Shown: one piece after another, positions 1 to 9,633 of the stretch
How the letters are laid out: every line of letters starts with the position of its first letter
Position numbering within the stretch: position 1 is the first letter of the stretch
Assembly: GCA_036507955.1 (NCBI GenBank)
Contig: DATCIH010000092.1
Span: 1-55,172 of the forward strand
Origin: DATCIH01 sp036507955
Lineage (GTDB): Bacteria > Bacillota > Clostridia > Clostridiales > Clostridiaceae
Direction: 5' to 3'
Length of the DNA stretch: 55,172 nt
Position numbers and translations under genes: made by a program
The notes under the pieces: model-generated
Told to the model about the DNA's origin: nothing
Seen by the model: the letters and a program-made list of their open reading frames with translations, nothing else
The model's database searches: none

Positions 1-113
1 TGTATTTTTGTTTAGTAAGCGATTCAATTATAGCATGAAATTAAGGGGGTCATTGTTTTTTGCATCTAAAAAACTCTGAAACCCTTGATATATAAGGAAT
101 AAATCAAAAAAGG

Positions 114-133
114 AGTGTAAAAAATTTTACACT
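114..133. promoter_or_regulatory. Perfect 20-bp palindrome upstream of the mannanase gene
   Basis: A perfect 9-2-9 inverted repeat (arms AGTGTAAAA and TTTTACACT) lies 27 bases before the GH26 start codon. It has no T-run after it and the coding RBS follows, so it looks more like a dimeric regulator site or a 5' leader hairpin than a terminator. Which regulator binds is not visible. Confidence 0.45.
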
Positions 134-160
134 ACCAAAAAATGTTAAGGGGAGGATTTA

Positions 161-3100
161 ATGAAAAATCTAAGACTCAGAAAAGTGACATCAGTGCTTA
201 TGGCTTTAGCTATGACCTTTACCCTATTGCCATCAAACAGGCTTTTAGTAAAAGCTGGCGGAACTACACCAACAATTATTTACAGCAACGATTTTGAGGA
301 TGCTACAAAACTACCAGATGGTAAAACTGCTGCTGATCTTGTGGCAAATGTAAATGGTAGCAAAGCATTAAGCTATGATTATACCTTTAGCAAAGATAAA
401 ACTTGGGATCAAAAAGCAGATATAAATATTAATGCTGAATATACAGCTCCTATAGCAGCAGGTGCTACGTTGGCTTTGGACATACTGTTGCCTAAAGACA
501 GTACATTTAATGGAGCAATACAAATTAAAGGTGCTTCAAAAATGGGTTCAGATTGGGCTTGGACTGAAGCTGACAGTCTACAATCTTTTACTATAGACAA
601 GTTCACTACAGTAGATAACTATAAACTTCATACTGTTACATTTACCTTTGGTAATCAGATTACATTACTACAAGGACTGCATGCGCTTTGCCTACAGTTC
701 ATTGGAAATGCCTGTGATTATACTGGCAAGCTTTACATAGACAATATAAAGCTTATTGAGGGAAATGTTGTAACTCCAGTAGACAATATACTTAAAACTG
801 TAGAACCCACAGTTCAAACAAAGGTTACACCTAGTAGCCTTACTATTCCTAGCAGTGTAAGCTTAGTAGACGCAAGTGCTTCTGCTAAAACAGCTAGTCT
901 CTACGCTTATTTGCAAGGCGTTGGGAAGTCCGATAAAGTAATCTTTGGACACCAAAATGATACTTCTCACAAAGCTGGAACAGGCGTGGTAAACACTTCC
1001 GATACAAAGGACATGACTGGTTCTAATTCTGGTGTTGTTGCCATTGATGCTCTATCTTTGACTGGTGCAGAACTTACTTTACCAGCTGGAGAACCGGATT
1101 TAGTTACCGCTTCAGCAGATATTTGTGCAGCTGCAGCAAGTGAAGGTTCTATTATATCCTTATCTGCTCATATGCCTAACTTTGCTGGAGTTGTTGCAAA
1201 AGGAAAGACTAATGGGAAGTATGATTATACTGGATATACCCCAAATGTAACTTCCGGCGACGTAGTTCAAAGAATTATGCCTGGTGGAGATTTGAATGAA
1301 GCCTTTACTGGTTACCTTGATATGGTTGCCAATTTTGGAAATCAATTAGGAGCAAAAGGTGTTCCTGTACTTTTCAGACCTTTTCATGAGAATAGCGGCA
1401 GCTGGTTCTGGTGGGGAGCTGCTGAATGTGACCAAGCAGCTTTTAAAGATCTATGGAGATATACTGTAGAATATTTACGAGATGTAAAGCAGGTTCATAA
1501 CTTCCTATATGTTTATTCTCCAGGTGGTCCTGTTGAGACCGAAGCAAGTTACTTAGATCGGTATCCTGGCGATGATTATGTTGATGTTATGGCTTTTGAT
1601 ATGTATAACAATAATCCTACAACTACTGATAACTTCGCAACTACTTTAGCAAATAGTATGAAAGTAATTGATGGAGTAGCTGCTAAGCATAATAAAATTA
1701 CTACAGTTTCAGAAACAGGAATGATAGTTGGAAGCGCAAATGGTATTTTAGTTTCCGGCAATCAGAATCTGGATTGGTTCCAGAATGTATTAGATGCTGT
1801 ATCAAGTACTAATGCATCTTACTTCTTAACCTGGGCCAACTTCGGTAAAACCGATGGTTTCTTTGAACCTTATATGACAGATCCAACCCATGGACACGAA
1901 ATGATAAATAACTTTATCAGTTTCTATAATGATCCTAAGTCAGTATTCGCTGATGGTATAGGAGATTATAGCACGATAAATGTAGCTAATACAAAATCCG
2001 CCACAACGAATACAACAGGTTATATTACTACTCCGTATTCTGGATTCCGTATGCTTGCTCCTACTGTATTAAAAGCTATCGTTAAAAATACGGATAAACC
2101 TGTAAAATTTGTATTGAAGGATAGTAAAGGTGTTCTTATTACTAATTTAAATGCAATAGGTACTGGTAGCGATTATTCCGCACAAGTTACAAGTGAGATT
2201 CTAAATAATATAGCTCCAAACTATGGTAGTATTGAGTTGACCATTGATGGACAAGTATTTGATACTATAAAAATAATGTACAACATCCATGAAGTAGTTT
2301 CAGATTCATCTATGGTAGATGATTTTGAAAGTTACTTAGGAAATGATGCACTACTAGCTTCAAAGTGGTCAGCTAGCGCTGGTGCTGGTTGTAGTGTAAC
2401 ACCTATGTTAACTGGCAGTACTGATGAGCACAACAAAGGAGACTACGGACTTGCTTTCAAATACAAAACCAACACAGCTGCTGGCGAAGGCTGGGCAGGC
2501 ATTACTAAATCACTAACAGAAGGTACTGACTGGTCAGCTTTTAACGCCTACCAGCTATGGATTAAACCAGATGGCAATGGTCAAAAGTTAGTAATTCAGA
2601 TTACTTCAAATGGTGAAGATTTTGAGGTGTTCTTACCTGAATTTGCTGCTACAAAAGAAGCAAAGCTCGTTACAATACCTTTTAGCAAATTAGTTGGAAA
2701 GAGTAAAGGTACATTTGATCCAGCAAAGGTAACAAAGGTTGGTATTTACTGTAATACAATTATACCAACAGGTCAGACAGCTGTTGCTGTGGATTCTACA
2801 ATTTATTTTGATGATATTAGTGCTGTAAAGTCTAGCTTCACTGATATCAACTTTGCAGATGTAGAAACTGGTACTGGCACAACAGGTTCTACTACAGATC
2901 AATCAAGTACTGTGCAATTAAAGAATATTTCTAATGATATTATAGCTAAGATTAACGTTGCAAGCATTACTTCAGTAGTAATTGATGCAAAAGATAATTC
3001 CAAAATATCAAAAGATATATTTACTGCACTGAAAGGAAAGGACAAGACGCTTACTATAGTGACTAGCAATGCAACTTGGGTATTTAACGGTAAAGATATA

Positions 3101-3559
3101 ATAAACCCTTTATCAAGCGATATTGACCTATCCTTAAAAGCTGTAAGTGCTGAATTGCAAGGCAAGGAAGCTGCTAAAGTTAAAGCTATGCTAGGGAAAG
3201 ACGTGCCAATAGCATCCTTCTCCTTTAATTATGATGGCACTCTTCCTGGAACAGGTAAGGTGACTTTATCATTAGGTTTAAGCTTTGCAAATAAAGCAGT
3301 AAGTATTTATAGATATTTTGCAGTTAAAAACACCTATGAAAAAGTTACTGATGCTACTGCAGATGCTAATGGTTATATAACAATATCACTTAATCACTGT
3401 AGTGATTATTTTGCAGTTGAAAAGTCTGTTGCCACAAATCTTCCACAGACTGGATTATTTGTAGATCAAGCTCTTATTCTTGAAATTGGATCACTTTTGA
3501 TTCTATTTGGAGTAGTATTTATTATATTATCAAAAAGAAGAAGAAAGGAAAGCATTTAA
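161..3559 (+). CDS. Cell-wall-anchored GH26 beta-mannanase, multidomain
   Basis: Secreted endo-beta-1,4-mannanase expected to cut mannan or galactomannan at the cell surface. Residues 1-33 are a signal peptide. A beta-sandwich module resembling mannan-binding CBMs covers about 38-200. The GH26 barrel covers about 243-610, with the acid/base Glu410 in FRPFHENSGSWFWW and the nucleophile Glu518 in TTVSETGM. A second jelly-roll CBM-like module (FDDIS end, about 720-920) and a Thr/Lys-rich C-terminal module follow. LPQTG at 1094-1098, a hydrophobic stretch and KRRRK form a sortase signal, so the enzyme should be linked to peptidoglycan. The start has AAGGGGAGG 5 bases upstream. The gene is monocistronic, with a strong hairpin downstream. 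GH26 assignment is firm; CBM families are inferred from similarity only. No sortase gene lies in the window. Confidence 0.93.
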   Translation: MKNLRLRKVTSVLMALAMTFTLLPSNRLLVKAGGTTPTIIYSNDFEDATKLPDGKTAADLVANVNGSKALSYDYTFSKDKTWDQKADININAEYTAPIAAGATLALDILLPKDSTFNGAIQIKGASKMGSDWAWTEADSLQSFTIDKFTTVDNYKLHTVTFTFGNQITLLQGLHALCLQFIGNACDYTGKLYIDNIKLIEGNVVTPVDNILKTVEPTVQTKVTPSSLTIPSSVSLVDASASAKTASLYAYLQGVGKSDKVIFGHQNDTSHKAGTGVVNTSDTKDMTGSNSGVVAIDALSLTGAELTLPAGEPDLVTASADICAAAASEGSIISLSAHMPNFAGVVAKGKTNGKYDYTGYTPNVTSGDVVQRIMPGGDLNEAFTGYLDMVANFGNQLGAKGVPVLFRPFHENSGSWFWWGAAECDQAAFKDLWRYTVEYLRDVKQVHNFLYVYSPGGPVETEASYLDRYPGDDYVDVMAFDMYNNNPTTTDNFATTLANSMKVIDGVAAKHNKITTVSETGMIVGSANGILVSGNQNLDWFQNVLDAVSSTNASYFLTWANFGKTDGFFEPYMTDPTHGHEMINNFISFYNDPKSVFADGIGDYSTINVANTKSATTNTTGYITTPYSGFRMLAPTVLKAIVKNTDKPVKFVLKDSKGVLITNLNAIGTGSDYSAQVTSEILNNIAPNYGSIELTIDGQVFDTIKIMYNIHEVVSDSSMVDDFESYLGNDALLASKWSASAGAGCSVTPMLTGSTDEHNKGDYGLAFKYKTNTAAGEGWAGITKSLTEGTDWSAFNAYQLWIKPDGNGQKLVIQITSNGEDFEVFLPEFAATKEAKLVTIPFSKLVGKSKGTFDPAKVTKVGIYCNTIIPTGQTAVAVDSTIYFDDISAVKSSFTDINFADVETGTGTTGSTTDQSSTVQLKNISNDIIAKINVASITSVVIDAKDNSKISKDIFTALKGKDKTLTIVTSNATWVFNGKDIINPLSSDIDLSLKAVSAELQGKEAAKVKAMLGKDVPIASFSFNYDGTLPGTGKVTLSLGLSFANKAVSIYRYFAVKNTYEKVTDATADANGYITISLNHCSDYFAVEKSVATNLPQTGLFVDQALILEIGSLLILFGVVFIILSKRRRKESI

Positions 3560-3629
3560 TTACACTCGTACTATGTAAATAACTTTGTCTATTATCTTTC
3601 TTTTGTCAAATAACTACTAAATAAAATAT

Positions 3630-3673
3630 AAGGTATAAAACGGACAGTCTTTTGACTGTCCGTTTTATACCTT
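3630..3673. terminator. 20-bp perfect hairpin after the mannanase gene
   Basis: A perfect 20-bp stem with a TTTT loop lies 71 bases after the GH26 stop. There is no clear U-tract on either side, so it may act as a bidirectional terminator or as a 3' mRNA-stabilising structure between the convergent genes. Confidence 0.7.
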
Positions 3674-3735
3674 ACTATGAATAATATTGCTAATTCATTT
3701 CTCTATCCCAAACTAATCTTTTATCCCCTGATTTA

Positions 3736-3966
3736 TTACTTTGGATATATACTTTCTTTTATTTTATAGGTGTATCCAGAAAAGGCTTCACCACTACCTA
3801 CAACTGTTCCAGAAACTTGTATCCCGTAATCTGTCATAAATACTCCCCAGGTAGATTCTTCAGCGGTGCTACCAACTAACCCAAACACTAAATACAATGT
3901 ACTACATATTAAAATAATTGTAACAAATAAAATCATCGACATAATTATAATCTTTTTCTTAATCAA
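3736..3966 (-). CDS. Small single-span membrane protein, 76 aa
   Basis: No family is recognised. The N-terminus is a Lys-rich start followed by a 22-residue hydrophobic helix (about 6-30), then a soluble tail of about 45 residues with Gly/Ser/Tyr-rich sequence (GSGEAFSGYTYKIKE). The start is TTG with GGAGGGG 10 bases upstream, which supports translation despite the rare start codon. The gene stands alone, convergent with the mannanase gene. It could be a tail-out membrane peptide or an uncleaved exported protein. Confidence 0.55.
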   Translation of the reverse strand: MIKKKIIIMSMILFVTIILICSTLYLVFGLVGSTAEESTWGVFMTDYGIQVSGTVVGSGEAFSGYTYKIKESIYPK

Positions 3967-4151
3967 TTTTAAAACACCCCTCCATACAAATAATACCTTG
4001 ATACTTATATACTATCACTTATTCATTCACAAATATTTACAATTAAGCTACAATTAAACTACAAATCGTTTAAATAATTTTTATTTATAATCATCAAAAA
4101 ACTTTAACAAAAGGTTATTTCTGGTTAGTTTTTTATAGTGAAATAAAAAAA

Positions 4152-4190
4152 GGCCACAAAAGCTACTTTTCAAAGTAGTTTTTATGAGCC
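4152..4190 (-). terminator. Rho-independent terminator after the nitroreductase operon
   Basis: An imperfect stem (GGCTCATAAAAACTACTT against AAGTAGCTTTTGTGGCC read on the minus strand) is followed on that strand by seven or more T residues. It lies 26 bases after the nitroreductase stop. Confidence 0.75.
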
Positions 4191-4215
4191 CTCTTTTAAA
4201 GGTTAACCATATAGC

Positions 4216-4734
4216 TTAAAAGCTTTCATAAAAAACTGTGTCTTCTAAAGGTTTCCTTGCTTTATCATGTCTATCCGGTGATGCTTTAGGTCCATCTCCA
4301 TAGCCTATACCAATAATACTTAAGGCCTCATAATTGTCTGGTATCTTAAACTCAGTCTTGATTATTTCCGGATCAAAATAACATACCCAAATAGAATCAA
4401 GTTCTAAATCCGTCGCTTCCATCACCATATGAGTTGTAACAATAGCGGAATCAAGCTCTAATATATCCTTACCATCATAAGGTCTTTTCCAGGAAGCCTT
4501 GTGATCTCCACAGATTATTAGGCCAAGAGGTGCTCCATGTATATTAGCTCCCTTTTTCAGCTTTTCAAGTCCAGCTGCCTCTCTAACAACTATTATTCTT
4601 TGAGGTTGAGTGTTTGCACCTGTAGGGGCAACTCTTCCAGCTTCAAGTATCTTAGCTAGCTTTTCCATCTCAACGGGTAGACTCTTATATTTTCTTGAGG
4701 AATATCTCCTTTTGGCAAGTTCTAAAAAATCCAT
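4216..4734 (-). CDS. Nitroreductase-family flavoprotein, 172 aa
   Basis: FMN-dependent NAD(P)H oxidoreductase of the nitroreductase fold. Family features are the N-terminal DFLELAKRRYSSRKY element, the flavin-contacting RVAPTGANTQPQR segment and the C-terminal IIGIGYGDGPKASPDRH. It belongs to the short form, with one compact domain. An upstream in-frame ATG at 4743 touches the AAAGG ribosome site directly, whereas the ATG at 4734 is 9 bases from it and gives the usual family N-terminus, so 4734 is preferred. It is the last gene of an operon with the MFS transporter (39-base gap) and the b5-like lipoprotein. The substrate is unknown; quinones, nitro compounds or a drug exported by the neighbour are possible. 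Confidence 0.88.
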   Translation of the reverse strand: MDFLELAKRRYSSRKYKSLPVEMEKLAKILEAGRVAPTGANTQPQRIIVVREAAGLEKLKKGANIHGAPLGLIICGDHKASWKRPYDGKDILELDSAIVTTHMVMEATDLELDSIWVCYFDPEIIKTEFKIPDNYEALSIIGIGYGDGPKASPDRHDKARKPLEDTVFYESF

Positions 4735-4773
4735 ATAAATCATCCTTTCTGTAAAATAATAATTATTTGTAAT

Positions 4774-6024
4774 TTACTTAGAAACAATATCTTCACTTCT
4801 TACTTCCTTTTTATAATAGGTTATAAATACAAGCCAAGCTAATAGGGTAGCTCCCCCTGCAAATATTGTAGGAAGATTTACATTTACCGAGGTAACAAAA
4901 CCTGAGATAATAGGTGGAATCGCCATAGCTAAAGAATTAACAGATTGATTTATACCTAAAACCTCTCCTTGTGTTCTTACCCCTGTCAGGTTAGAAATTA
5001 TACCCAAGGTACTTGGCTGAACAAAGCCTTGAAATACAGCAATAAATGGAACAATCAAATATAAATATATCTTTTGATTTGGTATAATCAGCATAGGAAT
5101 AGATATTCCTAATAAAAGCACAGCAACTTTTAAAATCACATCTGCCTCTACCCTTTTTACCACGGGTCTTAATAGTATGCCCTGAGATATTGCAATCCAT
5201 AACCCCATATAGGCAAAGAAATCTCCTACCATTGATTGGGTATAGTGGTATTTTGTAAATAAAAACACTTGAAAAAATTGTGTGAAGAAATTAAAGCCCA
5301 TGGTCAATAAAAAGGATACTATAAACATAGTCCTTAAATTTGGAAGCTTAATAGCTCTTCCAATATTCTTAAAGCCAGTTAAAGCGCTTATTTTAACATT
5401 TCTTCTAAGCTGGGCTCCAAAGGTTTCTGGAAAATTAAGTACTACTAAAGCTATATTTATTCCACATAGAAATATTGATAAGTAAAAGGGTGTAGCAAAA
5501 GTAAACCAACTTACAACTGTTGGGTCTGATAACTTACCCCCTATGTAAGGTCCGATAATAAAGCCTAATCCAAAGGCCATTCCAATAAGTCCAAAATTTC
5601 TAGACTTTGTTTTCTCGTCGCTAACATCTGCAATTGCTGATTGAGCTATAGATATATTTCCCCCTGTGAAACCATCTATCATCCTACCTATAAATAATAA
5701 GGTCACATTTGATTGGATTACTGCAATAACAACAATTGTATATCCTATGAAAGTCCCTATTAAGGATATAAGTAAAACCTTTTTCCTTCCTAGCCTATCT
5801 GCAAGAGTGCCAAGAATCGGTGCCCCGAAAAACTGAGCTATTGGGTAGGCTGCTATAAGTAGTCCTATAAGCAGTGTTCTCGTTGAATAGGAATAACTTA
5901 TCGGTAGAATTCCACCGAAGGGATCATAAAATAGAGCTGGTAATATAGGTATTATAATACCAAGCCCTAATAGATCTAAAAATACTGTGAAAAAAATTGT
6001 GACAATAGAGAATTTCTTTTTCAT
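4774..6024 (-). CDS. MFS drug exporter, TetA-like
   Basis: Twelve-helix major facilitator protein, 416 aa, of the drug:proton antiporter group. It starts KKKFSIVTIFFTVFLDLLG and carries the loop 2-3 motif A as LGTLADRLGRKKVLL. Motif-C-like glycines (GLAFGLGFIIGPYIGG type) sit in helix 5. RBS AGGAG lies 9 bases before the ATG. It lies 20 bases downstream of the cytochrome-b5-like gene and upstream of the nitroreductase gene, all on the same strand, so one transcript is likely. The neighbours suggest a redox-active or toxic compound as substrate, but nothing in the sequence fixes this. Confidence 0.88.
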   Translation of the reverse strand: MKKKFSIVTIFFTVFLDLLGLGIIIPILPALFYDPFGGILPISYSYSTRTLLIGLLIAAYPIAQFFGAPILGTLADRLGRKKVLLISLIGTFIGYTIVVIAVIQSNVTLLFIGRMIDGFTGGNISIAQSAIADVSDEKTKSRNFGLIGMAFGLGFIIGPYIGGKLSDPTVVSWFTFATPFYLSIFLCGINIALVVLNFPETFGAQLRRNVKISALTGFKNIGRAIKLPNLRTMFIVSFLLTMGFNFFTQFFQVFLFTKYHYTQSMVGDFFAYMGLWIAISQGILLRPVVKRVEADVILKVAVLLLGISIPMLIIPNQKIYLYLIVPFIAVFQGFVQPSTLGIISNLTGVRTQGEVLGINQSVNSLAMAIPPIISGFVTSVNVNLPTIFAGGATLLAWLVFITYYKKEVRSEDIVSK

Positions 6025-6044
6025 TTAACCAACTCCTAATTTTT

Positions 6045-6398
6045 TTACTGGAGCTTACCAACTATAGGAAGATTAGCTAATACAGAACTCCCATGAGGAG
6101 ACATACTTATAAGCTTTGATAAATCCTTTCCCGCCACTGCTCCTCCTTGATGATTACCATTTCTCCAAGCTCTTGCATTAGTTACATCATAAACTACTCC
6201 ATCTATTGCAACATATGAAGAATTTCCATTTTTGCCATCATATTTACTTAATTCACTTACTGTAAAGGTCTTAGTTGTATTTACTGTATTCTGATTGCTA
6301 TTATTATTTGTAGTCACTTTAGGAGTATTGGCAACACTAGAACAACCTACCAAAAATATACTTATACCTATTAATCCTGCTATAAATTTCTTATTCAT
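6045..6398 (-). CDS. Cytochrome b5-like heme/steroid-binding lipoprotein
   Basis: A 117-aa secreted lipoprotein. It has a short signal peptide with lipobox LVGC (Cys19), a Thr/Asn-rich linker to about residue 42, then a cytochrome-b5-like domain: FTVSELSKYDGKNG, YVAIDGVVYDVT, and HQGG in the place of the first heme-ligand loop (HPGG in eukaryotic b5). SPHGSSVL near the C-terminus supplies the second His. Both histidines are therefore present, but heme binding is inferred. The protein should sit on the outer face of the membrane. First gene of the operon with an MFS exporter and a nitroreductase; RBS AAGGAG precedes the ATG. Confidence 0.82.
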   Translation of the reverse strand: MNKKFIAGLIGISIFLVGCSSVANTPKVTTNNNSNQNTVNTTKTFTVSELSKYDGKNGNSSYVAIDGVVYDVTNARAWRNGNHQGGAVAGKDLSKLISMSPHGSSVLANLPIVGKLQ

Positions 6399-6612
6399 AA
6401 AAATCAGCTCCTTCTAACTTGTAATTATTATTATCTAATAATCTATATTTATATTATCCAATTTCTATGTTACAGTAAAAAGTCATATTTGTAAACAATA
6501 TGTTAACAAATATTTCTTTGCCCAATAGTATATTACTTTCTCTAAAATTTGTTGTAAGCAAGTATATGGTGTAGTAACATATATATATATAAACTATATG
6601 GAGGACATGCTA

Positions 6613-7869
6613 ATGATAAGAAATAACCCATTGATTAAAACCCTGCTTAATCTTAAAGGAAATCCTAGAGCTTGTGTATATACAGAGCCAATGTGGGGTA
6701 TTCCATTTAATCTTTTCGCACCCTATATATCCATCTATATGTATTCCATGAATGTTACTGACAAGCAAATAGGTCTTATAGCAAGTAGTGGTATGTTTTT
6801 TCAAATTTTCTTTTCTTTATTTAGTGGAATTATTACTGATAAGCTTGGAAGAAGGAAAACCACCCTAGTTTTTGATTTTGTTGCCTGGAGCATTCCTTGT
6901 TTGATTTGGGCCATATCTCAAAGCTTTGTATACTTTTTAATCGCTGCCATAATAAATAGTGTTCAAAGAGTTACTATGAATTCTTGGGGATGCCTATTAG
7001 TTGAAGATAGCGATAGAAAGCAGATAGTAAACATTTATTCCTGGATATATATATCCGGTTTACTTGCAGCTTTTTTCGCCCCCTTATCTGGCAAATTCGT
7101 ACATATGTATTCCTTAATTCCTACAGTGAGGGTTATTTATATTATTGCTTTCGTATTTATGACCGCAAAATTTATTGTTCTTTACGTATATTCAACAGAA
7201 ACAGAGCAAGGTAAGGTTCGAATGTCGGAAACAAAAAATCTTAGCTACTTTGAAGCTCTAAAGGGTTATAAACCAGTTATTATTCAAATATTAAAAGCTC
7301 CAGAAACTCTACTTACCTTAGGCCTTATGCTTATTATGAGTATCTGCAACATGGTAAGCTCTACCTTTTACAGCATCCTTCTTGCAGAAAGAGTTCATAT
7401 ACCCTTAGAGAATTTAAGCTTGTTTCCTTTTATAAAGTCCCTTATTATGCTGGTGTTTTTCTTTACTATAGTTCATAAAATAAATGCGCTAAAATTCAGG
7501 AAACCCTTGATTCTTGGTTTCTTTATGTTTATTGTGAGCCAAACCATTCTTGTTATTACTCCTGATAAGGGCTACATATTTCTAATCTTCAGTATAATTT
7601 TAGAAGCCTGCAGTCTCTCCTTTGTGGGTCCCCTTTTAGACTCAATGCAGGTTGTGCTTGTGGATCCAAAGGAAAGGGCAAGGATTATGGCGATACTGTA
7701 TGTTATCGTAATTGCCTTTACCTCACCCTTTGGTTATATTGCAGGAAATTTATCCGCAATAGATAGAAGACTACCCTTTCTGATGAATATAATTCTTCTT
7801 ATATTAGGAATAGCTCTAACTTATGTCACATATTTAATTTCTAAAAGGCCAAAATACCTTAAGTCTTAA
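6613..7869 (+). CDS. MFS transporter of unknown substrate
   Basis: A 418-aa, twelve-helix major facilitator protein. Motif A appears as GIITDKLGRRKTTLVF after helix 2. The N-terminal segment PRACVYTEPMWGIPFNLFAPYISIYM is typical of a clostridial/Bacillus MFS subgroup with no assigned substrate. Two earlier in-frame ATGs (6598, 6607) overlap or touch the ribosome site GGAGG at 6600-6604; the ATG at 6613 is 8 bases from it and is preferred. Divergent from the b5/MFS/nitroreductase operon and convergent with pyruvate kinase. The stop codon sits inside the loop of the shared terminator. Confidence 0.85.
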   Translation: MIRNNPLIKTLLNLKGNPRACVYTEPMWGIPFNLFAPYISIYMYSMNVTDKQIGLIASSGMFFQIFFSLFSGIITDKLGRRKTTLVFDFVAWSIPCLIWAISQSFVYFLIAAIINSVQRVTMNSWGCLLVEDSDRKQIVNIYSWIYISGLLAAFFAPLSGKFVHMYSLIPTVRVIYIIAFVFMTAKFIVLYVYSTETEQGKVRMSETKNLSYFEALKGYKPVIIQILKAPETLLTLGLMLIMSICNMVSSTFYSILLAERVHIPLENLSLFPFIKSLIMLVFFFTIVHKINALKFRKPLILGFFMFIVSQTILVITPDKGYIFLIFSIILEACSLSFVGPLLDSMQVVLVDPKERARIMAILYVIVIAFTSPFGYIAGNLSAIDRRLPFLMNIILLILGIALTYVTYLISKRPKYLKS

Positions 7870-7883
7870 TGACTTAAGGTATT
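7853..7883. terminator. Bidirectional terminator overlapping the MFS stop codon
   Basis: A perfect 13-bp stem (AATACCTTAAGTC / GACTTAAGGTATT) with a TTAAT loop between convergent genes. The MFS gene stop TAA lies in the loop, so the hairpin forms partly from coding sequence. U-tracts are weak. Confidence 0.65.
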
Positions 7884-7887
7884 AGTC

Positions 7888-9633
7888 CTAAAGATTATCA
7901 TTTACTACAACACCATTATTAGAGTCTACAGTAACAAAAGAACCCGACTTTAGTATTTTCATAGCATTTTCAGCACCTATTATTACTGGAATACCAAGCG
8001 ATAAGCCTATGGTAACAGCATGACTGTCATAATCATCTTCCTCAACGACTATTGCAGCTGCCTCCTTTAAAAATGGGATCATATGATTATTAGTAGAAGT
8101 TAGCACTGCTATACTTCCAGGTTTAAAGCACTTGCTTAATTCATCCTGATCATGAATTACACACAGTTCTCCTGTATAAGTACCTGTTCCTATACCTGTT
8201 CCCTTTACTAATATGTTCCCAACTGTCTGCACCTTTAGTATGTTTGTAGTTCCACTAACACCTAAGGGTACCCCTGCTGTTATAACAACAATATCTCCCT
8301 GCTTAACTAAATTGCACTCTAAAGCTTTTTTTACTCCTATATCAAACATTTCCTCAACCGTTGCTGCTATATGGACTAAAATAGGAACTACACCCCAGGA
8401 AATAGATAATTGCCTTTGTGTTATTTCGCTAGTAGTAGTTGCAATTATTGGACATGAGGGTCTAAACCTAGATATAAGTCTGGCAGTCTGACCGGAATTG
8501 GTTATTGAGATTATTGCTGCAGCCTTTAGTTGTTCAGCCGTTGCACAGGTAGCATAGCTTATGGCATTAGTTATACTTGCAACTAAATCTTCCTGAACTA
8601 TTGTTAATTTTTTGCTATAATCTATGGCTTCCTCTGCTTTTCTAGCTATTTTCACCATGATTTCCACGCTTTCTACTGGATATTTACCCGCAGCACTTTC
8701 ACCAGACAGCATTAAGGCACTAGTTCCATCATAAACTGCATTGGCTACATCACTTGATTCAGCTCTTGTAGGTCTTGGATTTTTAATCATAGAATCCAGC
8801 ATTTGAGTTGCTGTAATAACTGGTTTACCGCCCTTATAGCATTTTTCAATAATCATCTTTTGAACAATTGGAACTTCCTCTGTTGGAATCTCTACTCCTA
8901 AATCCCCTCTGGCAACCATAATTCCGTCAGATACCTTAAGTATCTCATCAAAATTATTGACACCTTCTCTATTTTCTATTTTAGATATTATCTTAATTTG
9001 TTCTCCACCATATTTTTTTAAGATTTCCCTTACTTCAATAACATTTGAAGCCTTTCTTACAAAGGAGCAGGCTATAAAATCAAAGCCATTTGCTATTCCA
9101 AATTTTATATCCTCAATATCCTGGGCGGTTACTGAGGGAAGATGGGTATCTGTCTCAGGAATATTCACTCCCTTGTTATTGCTTATAACTCCACCATTTA
9201 AGACCTTACAGCATATATCCTTTCCATCAACCTTAATAACATTCATAGCAACAAGACCATCGTTTATAAGTATTCTGGCACCTATCTTTACGCTTTTATA
9301 TAGTTCTTTATGAGAAACAGTGGCCATCTTTTCAGTGCCAAGTATATTTTCATTAACTAAAACAAACTCCTCTCCCTCTATTAAGTTTGCTTCTCCCTTT
9401 TCAAATTTTCCAAGTCTTATCTCTGGTCCCTTTGTATCTAAGATTAAAGGAATGGGAAGACCTAATTTTTTTCTTAATTTTTTTAATTTTTCTACCCTTA
9501 CTAGCTGTTCCTCATGAGTTCCATGAGAGAAATTAATTCTTGCTACATCCATACCGCCAAGAATAAGTCTTTCGAGTACTTTTTCATCATCCACTGCAGG
9601 CCCTAAGGTGCAGATAATTTTAGTCATTCTCAT
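7888..9633 (-). CDS. pyk: Pyruvate kinase with C-terminal PEP-mobile domain
   Basis: Catalyses PEP + ADP to pyruvate + ATP, the last step of glycolysis. 581 aa. The N-terminus TKIICTLGPA, the central substrate/K+ region and the signature ITATQMLDSMIKNPRPTRAE are intact, followed by the alpha/beta allosteric domain. The last 100 or so residues form a phosphohistidine swivel domain of the PEP-utilising type (VEEDDYDSHAVTIGLSLGIPVIIG with the His). This extra domain is normal for Bacillus and clostridial enzymes. An upstream ATG at 9678 would add 15 residues, but GGAGGAG sits 10 bases before the ATG at 9633, which also matches the family N-terminus. Monocistronic, convergent with the MFS gene. 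Confidence 0.96.
   Translation of the reverse strand: MRMTKIICTLGPAVDDEKVLERLILGGMDVARINFSHGTHEEQLVRVEKLKKLRKKLGLPIPLILDTKGPEIRLGKFEKGEANLIEGEEFVLVNENILGTEKMATVSHKELYKSVKIGARILINDGLVAMNVIKVDGKDICCKVLNGGVISNNKGVNIPETDTHLPSVTAQDIEDIKFGIANGFDFIACSFVRKASNVIEVREILKKYGGEQIKIISKIENREGVNNFDEILKVSDGIMVARGDLGVEIPTEEVPIVQKMIIEKCYKGGKPVITATQMLDSMIKNPRPTRAESSDVANAVYDGTSALMLSGESAAGKYPVESVEIMVKIARKAEEAIDYSKKLTIVQEDLVASITNAISYATCATAEQLKAAAIISITNSGQTARLISRFRPSCPIIATTTSEITQRQLSISWGVVPILVHIAATVEEMFDIGVKKALECNLVKQGDIVVITAGVPLGVSGTTNILKVQTVGNILVKGTGIGTGTYTGELCVIHDQDELSKCFKPGSIAVLTSTNNHMIPFLKEAAAIVVEEDDYDSHAVTIGLSLGIPVIIGAENAMKILKSGSFVTVDSNNGVVVNDNL

Noticed and set aside
3630..3673. Long hairpin after the mannanase gene as a riboswitch or small RNA
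   Set aside because: A simple perfect stem-loop with no conserved core; a terminator or mRNA end is the simplest reading.
7888..9633. Pyruvate kinase fused to a PEP-mobile domain as a novel fusion
   Set aside because: This extra domain is common in Bacillus and clostridial enzymes.
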